Shown here: positions 35,974-45,008 of the stretch, one piece after another
Numbering within the stretch: the stretch's first letter is position 1
How the letters are laid out: each line of letters begins with the position of its first letter
DNA from: CAVRGQ01 sp963720785
GTDB taxonomy: Bacteria > Actinomycetota > Acidimicrobiia > IMCC26256 > DASPTH01
Assembly (NCBI GenBank): GCA_963720785.1
Contig: CAVRGQ010000004.1
Location: forward strand, 1,054,001-1,118,000
Length of the DNA: 64,000 bases
Reading direction: 5' to 3'
Made by a program: the position numbers and the translations under genes
Notes under the pieces: generated by a model
The model's input: the letters and a program-made list of their open reading frames with translations, nothing else
Database searches by the model: none
Told to the model about the DNA's origin: nothing

Positions 35974-37296
35974 ATGAAGCGATGGACGAAGGCCGGCTTG
36001 ATCGGTCTCGTGGTGTGTGCGTCGGCACTGGCGATGGTCGTGCCGGCGGCGGCGCAGTCGAGCAACGAGAAGCCGAAGGCCTCGGAGGTCGGGGTCACCG
36101 CCGGCGAGGTGCACATCGCCGTCGTCGCCGATGTCGAGAACGCGCTCGCGCCGGGGCTGTTCAAGGGCGCGGAGCTCGGCGTCGAAGGTGCGGCCAAGTA
36201 CCTGAACTCGAAGGCGGGTGGTGGTGGTGTCGCCGGGCGGAAGCTGGTGGTCGACTTCATCGACTCGAAGCTCAACCCGACGGCGTCGCGCAACGCGGTG
36301 ATCACCGCGTGCAGCCAGGACTTCGCGATGGTCGGCACTGCGGTCATCTTCCTCAGCAGTGTCGACGACCAGGTCAATTGCAGGGACCAGGCGGGCGCGA
36401 CCACCGGACTTCCCGACATTGCGGGCTTCGCCGCGGGTCTCGCGCAGAGCTGCTCCCCGCTGACCTTCCCGGTCAACGGCGTTCAGATCGACTGTGCGAC
36501 CGTCGACCAGGTGCCCCAGACCTACTTCGGCAACCAGGGTGGCGCGAAGTGGCTCACGAAGAAGTTCGGGAAGTTGCACGGACTCTTCGTCTACGGCAGT
36601 GACACGAAGGACGCGTCCCGGGCGAGCAACGTCATCATCCAGGCGAACATCAAGGGTGGCATCGCGTCCGACCAGACCGTCGGGGTCTCCGCGAGGGACC
36701 CGCAGAGCGCGTACACGCCGTTCGTGGTGAAGATGAAGCAGGACGGTTCGAACTTCGGCACCGCGGTCGGCGACCCGCAGATGATCAACCTGCGGACCGA
36801 GGCCCAGCTGCAGGGACTCCCATCGACTGTCGTGTGGTCCTGCATCTGCTATTCGAAGACGATTGCCACGACTCCGGTGATGGACAACACCTGGGTCAAC
36901 ACGGTCTTCCTGCCGTTCGAGGACGCTGCCGCGGTCCCCATGATGAAGACGTTCCTCAAGTACGTGGGCGCGGAGAACGCGGACCAGTACTCGATCTACG
37001 GGTGGTCGGCGACGCTGGCGTTCGCCGAGGCGGCCAATGCGGTGGTTGCGAAGCAGGGCGTCAACGGGTTGACCCGCAAGGCCTTCCTCGACACCGGCCT
37101 CCCCACGCTGACCAAGTTCAACGCCGGCGGTCTCATCGGCACGCTGGACGTGGCGTCGAAGCGCAACTCGACGTGCTTCATCGAGTTGCACCTCCAGAAC
37201 GGCAAGTACACGCGGGTATTCCCGGCGAAGAAGGGCACCTTCGACTGCAACCCGGCCAACCGGGCGATCATCAAGGAAGACCTGCTCAACCAGTGA
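35974..37296 (+). CDS. Secreted ABC transporter substrate-binding protein
   Basis: The 440-residue precursor has a signal peptide (MKRWTKAGLIGLVV, cleavage near PAAAQ) without an acceptable lipobox, since the Cys at 15 is preceded by Val-Val. A type I periplasmic binding fold follows (VHIAVVADVENALAPG, RKLVVDFIDSKLNPTASRN, YSIYGWSATLAFAEAANA). It has paired Cys residues (WSCICYS) that may form a disulfide. No permease is adjacent. The divergent TetR probably controls it. Confidence 0.85.
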   Translation: MKRWTKAGLIGLVVCASALAMVVPAAAQSSNEKPKASEVGVTAGEVHIAVVADVENALAPGLFKGAELGVEGAAKYLNSKAGGGGVAGRKLVVDFIDSKLNPTASRNAVITACSQDFAMVGTAVIFLSSVDDQVNCRDQAGATTGLPDIAGFAAGLAQSCSPLTFPVNGVQIDCATVDQVPQTYFGNQGGAKWLTKKFGKLHGLFVYGSDTKDASRASNVIIQANIKGGIASDQTVGVSARDPQSAYTPFVVKMKQDGSNFGTAVGDPQMINLRTEAQLQGLPSTVVWSCICYSKTIATTPVMDNTWVNTVFLPFEDAAAVPMMKTFLKYVGAENADQYSIYGWSATLAFAEAANAVVAKQGVNGLTRKAFLDTGLPTLTKFNAGGLIGTLDVASKRNSTCFIELHLQNGKYTRVFPAKKGTFDCNPANRAIIKEDLLNQ

Positions 37297-37308
37297 ACAC
37301 GGGCGGCG

Positions 37309-38469
37309 TCAGAGGTACTTCACGCGGAGATCGGACTCCGACCCGAGCCCGAACTCCGGCCATTCGCCCGACATGATGCTCTCCATGATCCCGAAGCCCA
37401 CGGCATCGCCTTCGCGCACCTTGATCGGCGTGTCGCGCAACTGCCCGAGCAAGGCGTAGTTCTCGGGCGACCAGCAGTCGGCGAAGTACTCGCCGTCGAC
37501 AGCAAGCGGGCCGCGCCACGTGCCGTGCAGGGTGTCGCCCCACTTGCCGTAGCCGGCCGGTCGGAGGAAGAAACCCGACGGCCCCGGCGCGTCGACCTCG
37601 AACACGCGCTCCTCGCCGGTACCCATCGTGAGCTTGATCTCGCCGCCCTGCACGAAGCGGGTGACCGGGTCGTAGGTGAGGTTGGGCGCCACCGTCCGGA
37701 TCGGGATCTGGGTGCCGTCGGACTCGTGCACGTGGGCGAACTCACCCCACGCGCGCGACGCGAGATGCATGGCGACCTCGTAGTACGAGCCGTCGGGTCG
37801 ACGGAAGAACGATGGGGACCACAACATCATCGAGCGCGCCGGGATGTTCGTGGCGAGCACGGAAGGGATGGTGTCGGTCGTGGGTTCGCCGACGCCCTGG
37901 CGCACACCCCACGAGTGGTCGCGCGCGCCGAACCACTCGTCGGGCGTGACCTCGTGGGTCTCGCCGTCGACGGTGACGGTGCCCGACACGTGACCGGTCT
38001 GGTGGTAGCGGATGACGTCGACGTCGATGCGGCCGGTGCGCGGGTCGCGCATCGTGTTGCGATCCTCGAACGACGGCGCCATCACACCGGTGAGCACGAG
38101 ATCGAAGGAGATCGGTTGCACGTCGTTGGGTTCGAGCACGAACCGCACACTCGTCAGCGGCTCGACGATCTCGTAGCGGATGGGTCCGACCGCCGACTCC
38201 TCCCACGCGGGTGCGAGTTCACGGCTGCCGCGCACGATCCACTGCTCGCGTCCACGCGACACGCCACCGAAGCCGTCCATGACCCCGCGGTTGTGGTACC
38301 GGCCGAGGCCGAAGTCGACCTGCAGTGACCCGTCGGCCTTGGCGAGCGAGCCCCAGATCTTCTCCGCCCACGAGCGGTCCGACTGGCCCACCGTCGCGAA
38401 CGTGTCGACGATCTGGTGGTTCAGTCCCTCGTCGGCCTGGCGGAGTTCGCCGATTCCGCGGATCGTCAT
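37309..38469 (-). CDS. DUF7064/AttH-like (lipocalin-type) protein
   Basis: The 386-residue protein contains EWFGARDHSWGVRQGVGEP, the GxRDHSWG signature of DUF7064/AttH-CrtC-like beta-barrel proteins, and no signal peptide. Related domains occur in carotenoid hydratases, but actinobacterial members are uncharacterised. ATG 38469 faces the kinase gene at 38580, with operator copy C between. That places it in the proposed regulon, probably acting on a hydrophobic intermediate. Confidence 0.7.
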   Translation of the reverse strand: MTIRGIGELRQADEGLNHQIVDTFATVGQSDRSWAEKIWGSLAKADGSLQVDFGLGRYHNRGVMDGFGGVSRGREQWIVRGSRELAPAWEESAVGPIRYEIVEPLTSVRFVLEPNDVQPISFDLVLTGVMAPSFEDRNTMRDPRTGRIDVDVIRYHQTGHVSGTVTVDGETHEVTPDEWFGARDHSWGVRQGVGEPTTDTIPSVLATNIPARSMMLWSPSFFRRPDGSYYEVAMHLASRAWGEFAHVHESDGTQIPIRTVAPNLTYDPVTRFVQGGEIKLTMGTGEERVFEVDAPGPSGFFLRPAGYGKWGDTLHGTWRGPLAVDGEYFADCWSPENYALLGQLRDTPIKVREGDAVGFGIMESIMSGEWPEFGLGSESDLRVKYL

Positions 38470-38513
38470 GCCATCATCCTCAGTCGGTCGTGTGCCGAGG
38501 CCCTGCCTCGGAA

Positions 38514-38536
38514 GATAGGTGTACCGTACATCTATC
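38514..38536. promoter_or_regulatory. Operator copy C (23-bp dyad)
   Basis: GATAGGTGTA-CCG-TACATCTATC is a 10-3-10 dyad with one mismatch between arms. It lies between the divergent starts at 38469 and 38580, so it could control both genes. Its right arm is identical to that of copy B. Confidence 0.68.
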
Positions 38537-38579
38537 GCGGGTGCGGGTGCACCGACGAGCGGGGGATCGAGGCCAGGTC

Positions 38580-39644
38580 ATGAGCGATCAGACGACGGCA
38601 AAGCTGGCGGAGTGGTTCGCCACCCAGGTGGGCGTCGACCGCGTCGACATCGAGGACTTCGCCGGCGTGCCGGCCGGGCACTCCGCGGAGACGCTTCGGC
38701 TCACCGTGGTGTGGGACGACGGCGCACCGCACCGCGAGGAAGTGGTGCTGCGAGTGCGCCCGCAGCCGCCGAGCCTGCTCGAGCCCTACGACCTGCGGAA
38801 GCAGTACGAGATCATGCGCGCGCTCGAACCCACGCCGGTGCGCGCCCCGCGGGTGCTCTGGTACGAGGAGACCGGCGCCGTCCTCGGCCGAGAGTTCCTG
38901 GTGATGGCGTACGCGCCCGGTGTCGCCTACGAGCGCACCATCCCCGACGAGCTCACCAACGACCCGGACCGCGTGCGCCGCATGTCGGAGGAGTTGGTCG
39001 ACGAGCTCGCCGCGATCCACACGGTCGACCCCGCGATCTTGGCCTTCCTCGGCGACGGTCGCGACTTCCTCGCCGAGCAGATCGCCTTCTGGGGCGGCGA
39101 GATGCGACGCGTGCAACGCGGACCGGTGCCCGCGCTCGAGGCGCTGCTGGCTGCGCTGGAGGAGCGGGTACCCGCGCCGAGCGCCCAGATCTCGCTTGTG
39201 CACGGAGACGCCAAGCCGGGCAACTTCGCATTCGTGGGGAGTGAGCTGACCGCAACCTTCGACTGGGAGATGTCGTTCCTCGGCGACCCGATGGCCGACG
39301 TCGCGTACGCCCAGGTCACCTGGGAGCTCCCGGGCATGTTCACCACGCTGCCGTCGTCGATGTCGATCGACGAGCTGGTGACCCGCTATGAAGCGAAATC
39401 GGGTATCGCGACGCACGACCTCGCGTGGCACCGAGCGTTCCAGCGTTACAAGCTCGGCGTCATCATGTTGGTCGCGTCGATGCTGTTCGACTCGGGGGAG
39501 TCCGACGATCCGCGCTTCTCGATGATGGGGCGCGTGGTGGCGATGTACACCACACCGGCGTTCGCGGATCTCGGTCTTGACAACGTGGAGGACCAGGGCG
39601 CGGTGATGGCCCGACCGGAGCGGCTCGCCACCCTCGAAGGGTGA
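38580..39644 (+). CDS. APH-family phosphotransferase
   Basis: This intact 354-residue kinase-fold protein has the catalytic loop LVHGDAKPGNFAF and the metal Asp in FDWEMSFLGDP. The N-terminus AKLAEWFATQVGVDRV is typical of the actinobacterial group annotated as phosphotransferase family proteins (similar to acyl-CoA dehydrogenase ACAD10/11 kinase domains). ATG 38580 is behind operator C. ACAD10/11-type kinases phosphorylate hydroxyacyl-CoAs; that parallel is only suggestive. Confidence 0.82.
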   Translation: MSDQTTAKLAEWFATQVGVDRVDIEDFAGVPAGHSAETLRLTVVWDDGAPHREEVVLRVRPQPPSLLEPYDLRKQYEIMRALEPTPVRAPRVLWYEETGAVLGREFLVMAYAPGVAYERTIPDELTNDPDRVRRMSEELVDELAAIHTVDPAILAFLGDGRDFLAEQIAFWGGEMRRVQRGPVPALEALLAALEERVPAPSAQISLVHGDAKPGNFAFVGSELTATFDWEMSFLGDPMADVAYAQVTWELPGMFTTLPSSMSIDELVTRYEAKSGIATHDLAWHRAFQRYKLGVIMLVASMLFDSGESDDPRFSMMGRVVAMYTTPAFADLGLDNVEDQGAVMARPERLATLEG

Positions 39645-39645
39645 C

Positions 39646-40587
39646 TCAGAGCTCGAACACCTGCAATTCCGGGTGTTCGTCGAGCCGGTAGTCGTTGGTC
39701 AATCCCTCGACCAGCTCGCGCGGCGCGACGTCGTCGAGCGCGTCCAGGGTCCAACCACCCGCGCGCTCGATGATGCGCTCGGGCCCGGGCTCGCTGAGCA
39801 ACGCGTACACATCGCCGCGCACGTGGAAGGTCCGGCCGTTGACGCCACTCGCCGCGTCGGTGCACAGCCACACGACGATCGGCGCAATCTTGGATGGCGG
39901 GTGCGTTTCCGGCGTGGCCCGGTCGACGGGGAGACCGTTGCCCTTGGGCGCCATGGTGGCTGCCATGAGGGTGGCCCACCTGCCACTGTTGGCGGCGAAG
40001 TCGACGGTGGACTGGCCCAGCGCCAGGGGGCGGATGGCGTTACAGCGCACGCCGAAGCGCCCCAGTTCACGGGCCACGGTGCGGGTCAGGCCGATCACGC
40101 CCTCCTTGGCGGAGGAGAATGCAACCGCGGAGGGGTGGCCGAAGCCCGAGCCGGAGCTCGAGTTCACGATCGCGCCCGAACCCTGGCCGCAGAGGTGGGG
40201 CGCAGCCTCGCGGATCATTGCGAAGTAGCCCTTGAGGTTCACGTCGATCGCGAGGTCCCACTCCTCCTCGGTCATCCGCCAGAGGTCGTTGGCGCGCGCC
40301 GATGTGGCGTTGTTCACGAGGATGTCGAGACGACCGAACGCGTCGATCGCCCGCCCGACGATCTCTGCGGCGCCGTCCCATGTGGCCGATGTGGTGTTGG
40401 CGACCGCCGCGCCGCCGGCCCCGGTGATCTCGGCCACGACGCTCGCGGCGTCGGCCCCGGCCCGGCGACCGGTGTCGTTCACCATCACCGACGCGCCCTC
40501 GGACGCGAGCAGGCGTGCATGCTCGCGTCCGATGCCGCCACCGGCACCGGTCACGATCGCGACCTTGCCCTCGAGTCGTCTCCCCAT
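39646..40587 (-). CDS. SDR-family protein with catalytic Tyr replaced by Phe
   Basis: This 313-residue protein has TGAGGGIG at 13-20 and NNATS. The active-site segment is AFSSAKEG, so Phe157 stands where Tyr is expected while Lys161 is kept. The C-terminus is extended past 250 residues like the paired SDRs at 28949 and 29866, suggesting a shared subfamily. ATG 40587 starts it. It is convergent with the kinase gene (one base between stops). Confidence 0.82.
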   Translation of the reverse strand: MGRRLEGKVAIVTGAGGGIGREHARLLASEGASVMVNDTGRRAGADAASVVAEITGAGGAAVANTTSATWDGAAEIVGRAIDAFGRLDILVNNATSARANDLWRMTEEEWDLAIDVNLKGYFAMIREAAPHLCGQGSGAIVNSSSGSGFGHPSAVAFSSAKEGVIGLTRTVARELGRFGVRCNAIRPLALGQSTVDFAANSGRWATLMAATMAPKGNGLPVDRATPETHPPSKIAPIVVWLCTDAASGVNGRTFHVRGDVYALLSEPGPERIIERAGGWTLDALDDVAPRELVEGLTNDYRLDEHPELQVFEL

Positions 40588-40619
40588 GGTGGTTCCTCTC
40601 TGGTGTTCGAGCGTGCGGG

Positions 40620-41629
40620 TCAGCTGCGTTGGGGTGTGTCGCGGTTGACGAAGGTGAGATCCGCGTTGCGGGGGCCGAGCGCCTGGAGCGCCGACAGGCG
40701 CGCCACCTCCTCCGTGCTCAGCGTCACTGCCAGCGCGCCGACGTTGTCCTCGAGGTAGGTGGTCCGCTTCGTCCCCGGGATCGGCACGACGTCGTCGCCC
40801 TGCGCGGTGAGCCAGGCGAGCGCGACCTGCCCGGGCGTGCACCCGTGATCCGCCGCGATCTCCTGCACGACCGCGACGAGCCGCAGGTTGTCGTCGAAGT
40901 ACTCCTCCGAGAAGCGAGGGAACGAGCGGCGGTAGTCGTTGCGCGGGGAGGTCGTCGAGCTTGGCAAGCGCACCGGTGAGCACACCCTTGCCGAGGGGGC
41001 TGTAGGGCACGAGGCCGACGCCCGACTCGCGACAGGTGGGGATGATCTCGGCTTCGAGGTCACGCGTGAACAGCGACCACTCGCTCTGCAGCGCGGCGAT
41101 GGGGTGCACCGACACGGCCCGCCGGATCGTCGCGGCCGACGCCTCGGACAGGCCGAGGTGGCGCACCTTGCCGGCGGCGACCAGCTCGGCCATCGCGCCG
41201 ACCGTGTCCTCGATCGGCACCGTCGTGTCGGGGCGGTGCTGGTAGTAGAGGTCGATGTGGTCGACGCCGAGGCGCTGCAACGACCGATCGCACGCCTGGT
41301 GCACGTACTCGGGGCGGCCGTTCACCGGGCCCATCCGGCCGTTCACGATGGAGTTGCCGAACTTGGTCGCGATCGCCACTTCGTCGCGTCGCCCGTGCAC
41401 CGCTCGCCCGAGGATGGATTCGCTGCGCCCGTCGCCGTAGACGTCGGCGGTGTCGAAGAAGGTGATCCCGAGGTCGATCGCCCGCTCGATCAGCTTCACC
41501 CCGTCGGCTTCGTCGGACTCGGTGATCGGCGGGATCGTGATGCTCATGCACCCGAACCCCTGCGCCGACACGGTGAGGCCATCTCGTCGGTCACGCCCGA
41601 GGACGCGGGTGGGCAGGCTGGTGGTCATC
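40620..41629 (-). CDS. Aldo/keto reductase, one frameshift
   Basis: This NADPH-dependent (alpha/beta)8 reductase shows FFDTADVYGDG (catalytic Asp, Tyr), IATKFGN (Lys), YYQHRPD (His), VPYSPLGKGVLTG, and the cofactor end VPIPGTKRTTYLEDN. ATG 41629 gives MTTSLPTRVLG. A single shift near 40945 splits it. Without correction the first part reads by chance into the SDR frame, which is not a fusion. It is probably co-transcribed with the SDR 32 bases downstream. Confidence 0.82.
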
Positions 41630-41689
41630 GGCGCTCCATGCGAGGAGGCTGGCACGGCAACGGGCCGGGCCGCAATCGCCGGGGGCCGG

Positions 41690-41695
41690 TAGATT
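41690..41695 (+). promoter_or_regulatory. -10 element of a probably leaderless transcript
   Basis: TAGATT ends 7 bases before the ATG at 41703, with no Shine-Dalgarno in between. This spacing puts the transcription start at or next to the start codon, a common actinobacterial arrangement. Confidence 0.45.
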
Positions 41696-41702
41696 CCGGC
41701 TC

Positions 41703-42702
41703 ATGACGACGACCCCCGAGCAGTTCCGCGCCTACGTGGCGCGCACCGACGGCGAGTTCTCCCGTGGCATCGAGGAGCTCCCCACCAGCGTGCTGGGGGA
41801 GGGCGGTGTGCTCGTGCGCGTCGAACGGTCCAGCGTCAACTACAAGGACTCGCTCGCCGCCTCGGAGAAGGGTCGCGTCGCGCGGATCTCGCCGCTCGTC
41901 GTCGGTATCGACTTCGCGGGTGAGGTGCTCGAGAGCGACAACGCCGACTTCGCACCCGGCGACCGAGTCCTGGCCGGCGGTTACGACATCGGCGTGTCGC
42001 ACCACGGCGGCTTCTCGCAGCTCGCACGGTGTTCCGGCCGAGTGGCTGGTGCCGCTCCCGGCCGGCACCGACGTCGACTGGGCCATGACCATCGGCACCG
42101 CCGGCTACACCGCGGCGCTGTCGGTCGCCGCGCTGCAGCACCACGGCCTCGCGCCCGGCGCCGGGCCGGTCGTGGTCACCGGCGCCACCGGTGGTGTCGG
42201 CAGCGTTGCGGTGAGCATCCTCGCCGGCTTGGGCTACGAGGTGGTCGCGAGCAGCGGCAAGGCCGAATCCGAGGGGTGGCTGCGCGAGCTCGGCGCCGCG
42301 TCCGTCATCGACCGCGCCGAGTTGTCGGAGACGCCCAAGCCGTTGATGCCTGCGAGCTACGCGGGGGCGGTCGACGCGGTCGGCGGCGCCACCCTTGCCG
42401 GCGTGGTCGCCCGGCTCGCTCCGGGCGCTGCGGTCGCGGCGAGCGGCAACACCGGTGGCGCGCAGCTCGACACCACCGTGTTGCCCTTCATCCTGCGCGG
42501 GGTGTCGTTGCTCGGTATCGAGTCCGTCACCACGCCGATCGCGCGTCGCCGCGAGGTGTGGCAGCGCATGGCCGGCGATTTCGCCCCGCGCGGGCTCGAC
42601 GCGATCCGGCGCATCATGGCGCTCACCGACGTGGAGGGCGCACTCGATGAGATCGCACGCGGCGGCGTCACCGGCCGCTACGTGGTCGACACGACCGGCT
42701 GA
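41703..42702 (+). CDS. acuI: AcuI/YhdH-family acrylyl-CoA reductase-type alcohol dehydrogenase, one frameshift
   Basis: This zinc-free medium-chain reductase has SSVNYKDSLAASEKGRVARI, VVGIDFAGEV, the cofactor motif TGATGGVGSVA, a RRREVWQRMAGDF segment and the C-terminus GRYVVDTTG. All of these are typical of the YhdH/AcuI group that reduces acrylyl-CoA-like enoyl-CoAs with NADPH. The frame changes near 42030 inside the conserved HGGFSQ region. ATG 41703 appears leaderless. The specific substrate in this organism is unverified. Confidence 0.78.
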
Positions 42703-42709
42703 CGGGCAG

Positions 42710-43870
42710 TTACGCGACGACGCCACGCTCGCGCAGTTCGGCCGTGCGGTCGCTCAAGCCCAGCGAAGCCAGCACCTCGTCGGTGTGCTCGCCGAGCGCC
42801 GGCGTGGCGTTGCGGAGCTCCGCGGGCGTGCCGCGGAAGCGGGTGGGGTGGCGCGGGACACGTGTGCGGCCCACCACGTGGTGCTCGTCCTCGACGAACA
42901 GGCCGATCGCGACCGCATGGGGGTCGCGCGTCAGCTCGTCGGGGGTGAGGATCATCGAATACGGCACCCGCTCGCGGTCGAATCGCACGGTCGCCTCGGC
43001 CTGCGTGAGGTTGGCGGCCTGGGCGTAACACATGTCCATGATCGGCTCGAGCACGTCGCGGTGCTTCACCCGCTCCTGCACGGTGGCGATGCGCGGGTCG
43101 TCGAAGCCGGGCACGTCGAGCGCCTTGCACATGCCCGCGAAGTCGTGGTCGGAGGTGGGCACCACGATGCCCCAGCCGTCTTCGAACTGCATCGGGCGGA
43201 ATCCCTTGGTGAACGAAGAGTTCTGTGTGCCGTCGGCGTCGAGCAGCACCTCGTTGCCGGCCGCGTCGGCCCACAGGAACGACACCACCGCGTCGGTCAT
43301 CGACAGCTCGACGTGCTGGCCGCCGTCGCCGTTGGCGCGCGCGAACAAGGCCGCGGTGATGGCCTGACATGCGAACAGCGACGTGACCTTGTCGGCCGCG
43401 GTCTGGCGCAGGAACACGGGCATGCCGTCGTCGGGATCCGACTGGTTCGCGGCGAAGCCGCCGTAGGCCTGGATCGCGGTGTCGTACGCGCTGCGGTCGC
43501 GGTAGGGGCCCTCCGAGCCGAAGCCGCTGAGCGACGCATAGATCACGTCGGGGTTGACCGCGCGCACCGCGTCGTACCCGAGACCGATGCGTTCCATCAC
43601 CCCAGGGCGGAAGTTCTCGACGATCACGTCGCTCTCGGCCGCGAGCTGCAGCGCGATCTCGACCGCCTCGGGTTGCGCGAGGTCGAGCACGATCGACTGC
43701 TTGCCGCGGTTGCACACGAGGAAGAAGGCGCTCATCCCGTTGACCGACACGCCCACCCACCGGGCGATGTCACCGATACCGGGGCGCTCGACCTTGATCA
43801 CCTGCGCGCCCTGGTCGGCCATCAACGCAGTGGCGTACGGGCCGGTGAGCGCGATCGAGAAGTCGAGCAC
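42710..43870 (-). CDS. CaiB/BaiF family CoA-transferase
   Basis: This class III CoA-transferase of about 386 residues has VLDFSIALTGPYATALMADQ, CNRGKQSIVLDL, ASLSGFGSEGP and the catalytic Asp in AADKVTSLF. In the given frame it begins at GTG 43870, but LRGIK just upstream shows the true N-terminus is longer. ATG 43941 becomes in-frame only if one indel near 43895 is allowed. It is the third gene of an IclR-kinase-CoA-transferase unit. Confidence 0.83.
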   Translation of the reverse strand: MLDFSIALTGPYATALMADQGAQVIKVERPGIGDIARWVGVSVNGMSAFFLVCNRGKQSIVLDLAQPEAVEIALQLAAESDVIVENFRPGVMERIGLGYDAVRAVNPDVIYASLSGFGSEGPYRDRSAYDTAIQAYGGFAANQSDPDDGMPVFLRQTAADKVTSLFACQAITAALFARANGDGGQHVELSMTDAVVSFLWADAAGNEVLLDADGTQNSSFTKGFRPMQFEDGWGIVVPTSDHDFAGMCKALDVPGFDDPRIATVQERVKHRDVLEPIMDMCYAQAANLTQAEATVRFDRERVPYSMILTPDELTRDPHAVAIGLFVEDEHHVVGRTRVPRHPTRFRGTPAELRNATPALGEHTDEVLASLGLSDRTAELRERGVVA

Positions 43871-43955
43871 CTTGATGCCGCGCAGCGGCCCGGACCTTTC
43901 CTGGCCGAGCGCCGGGTCCCGTGTTCCTGCTGTTCCCCCATGCGGGGGAGGCTAC

Positions 43956-45008
43956 TCAGACGCCGACTGCGGCGAAGCCGTCGTGCGCGGCGACGGCGGC
44001 GCTCAGGCGCTGGAGGAGCACCCGGATCTTCGGCGGCTTCACGATCTTGGTGATGCCCCACATGTAGAAGCCGTAGACGTTGCCGACACGGTAGGCGTCC
44101 CACATGTCGTCCCACGCCGGCGGCTCCGCGACCCCGAAGCGGGCGAGCTCGTCGAGGTAGTGCTGCACGAGGTCGCGCTCGGCCTTCTCGCGGTCCTCGG
44201 TCGTGAGCGCCGAGGCGATGTGGTAGCCGACGTCGATCCCGTGGAAGTTGCGCTGCACGAGCTGCCAGTCGACGATCGACGGGTCGCCGTCAGGGGCGAT
44301 GAGGATGTTGCCCACATGGGCGTCGCCGTGCATGACGGTCCAGCCCGGTCCCTCGGGCTGCTCGGCGAGCGCCCGGATCGCGTTCCACAGTCGGGCCGCG
44401 TCACGCGCGTCGTCGTGCACCTCTTCGCCGACCCATCCGTCGAAGTTCTCCTGCACGTCCTCGATGGTGCGCGACTGCCAGTAGGTGTGGATCTTCGGTG
44501 CGAGCCAGTCGGCGCGCACCGCGTCGGGGAGGCCCCAGCCGAACGCGTGCAGCCGCGCGAACTCGGTGAGGCTCTCCGCGGTCTGCTCGATCGAATACGG
44601 CGACAACGAACTGAGGAAGTCGCCGCCCTCGATCGCGACGTCCTCGGTGATGAAGATGCCCGCACCAGTGGCGGGGTCGGCGACCGCGAACGGGCAGCGC
44701 AAGGTGCGTACACCGATGGCGTCGGCCAGCTCCTGGTAGAAGCGCGCCTCGCCCTCGCCGATGTGCGCGTAGGGCGCGCCCTCCTCGCCGAAGTAGCCCT
44801 TGATGCACAGGTGGGGTGACAGGCCCTCGGGCACGCCACCCGCGCACTCGATGGTGAACAGCGCGTTGGTGGAGACGCGGCAGTCGATCTCGCCGATGGT
44901 CACGTTGGTGACGTCGATGCCCGGGTAGCGCTGACCGAGCGCGACGTTCAGCCACTCGGGGGAGAGCGCGTGGTCGAGCGTGGTCGGCAGCGGGAACAAC
45001 GAGGTCAT
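43956..45008 (-). CDS. APH-family phosphotransferase
   Basis: This intact 350-residue protein has TVMHGDAHVGNIL (catalytic loop) and VDWQLVQRN (metal Asp). It is similar in layout to the 8155 gene, including the C-terminal WDAYRVGNVYGFYMWGITKI, so the two form one subfamily distinct from the 38580 kinase. ATG 45008 overlaps the IclR stop (ATGA). Its position between IclR and a CoA-transferase implies a catabolic role; substrate unknown. Confidence 0.83.
   Translation of the reverse strand: MTSLFPLPTTLDHALSPEWLNVALGQRYPGIDVTNVTIGEIDCRVSTNALFTIECAGGVPEGLSPHLCIKGYFGEEGAPYAHIGEGEARFYQELADAIGVRTLRCPFAVADPATGAGIFITEDVAIEGGDFLSSLSPYSIEQTAESLTEFARLHAFGWGLPDAVRADWLAPKIHTYWQSRTIEDVQENFDGWVGEEVHDDARDAARLWNAIRALAEQPEGPGWTVMHGDAHVGNILIAPDGDPSIVDWQLVQRNFHGIDVGYHIASALTTEDREKAERDLVQHYLDELARFGVAEPPAWDDMWDAYRVGNVYGFYMWGITKIVKPPKIRVLLQRLSAAVAAHDGFAAVGV

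Noticed and set aside
35287..37191. Long minus-strand frame through the 35974 binding protein into the TetR gene
   Set aside because: Only the TetR part (from ATG 35862) is protein-like; the rest is the complement of a clear binding-protein gene with signal peptide.
39646..41655. An apparent aldo/keto reductase-SDR fusion
   Set aside because: The reductase continues in another frame after about 40945 to a stop at 40620, and the SDR has its own ATG at 40587.
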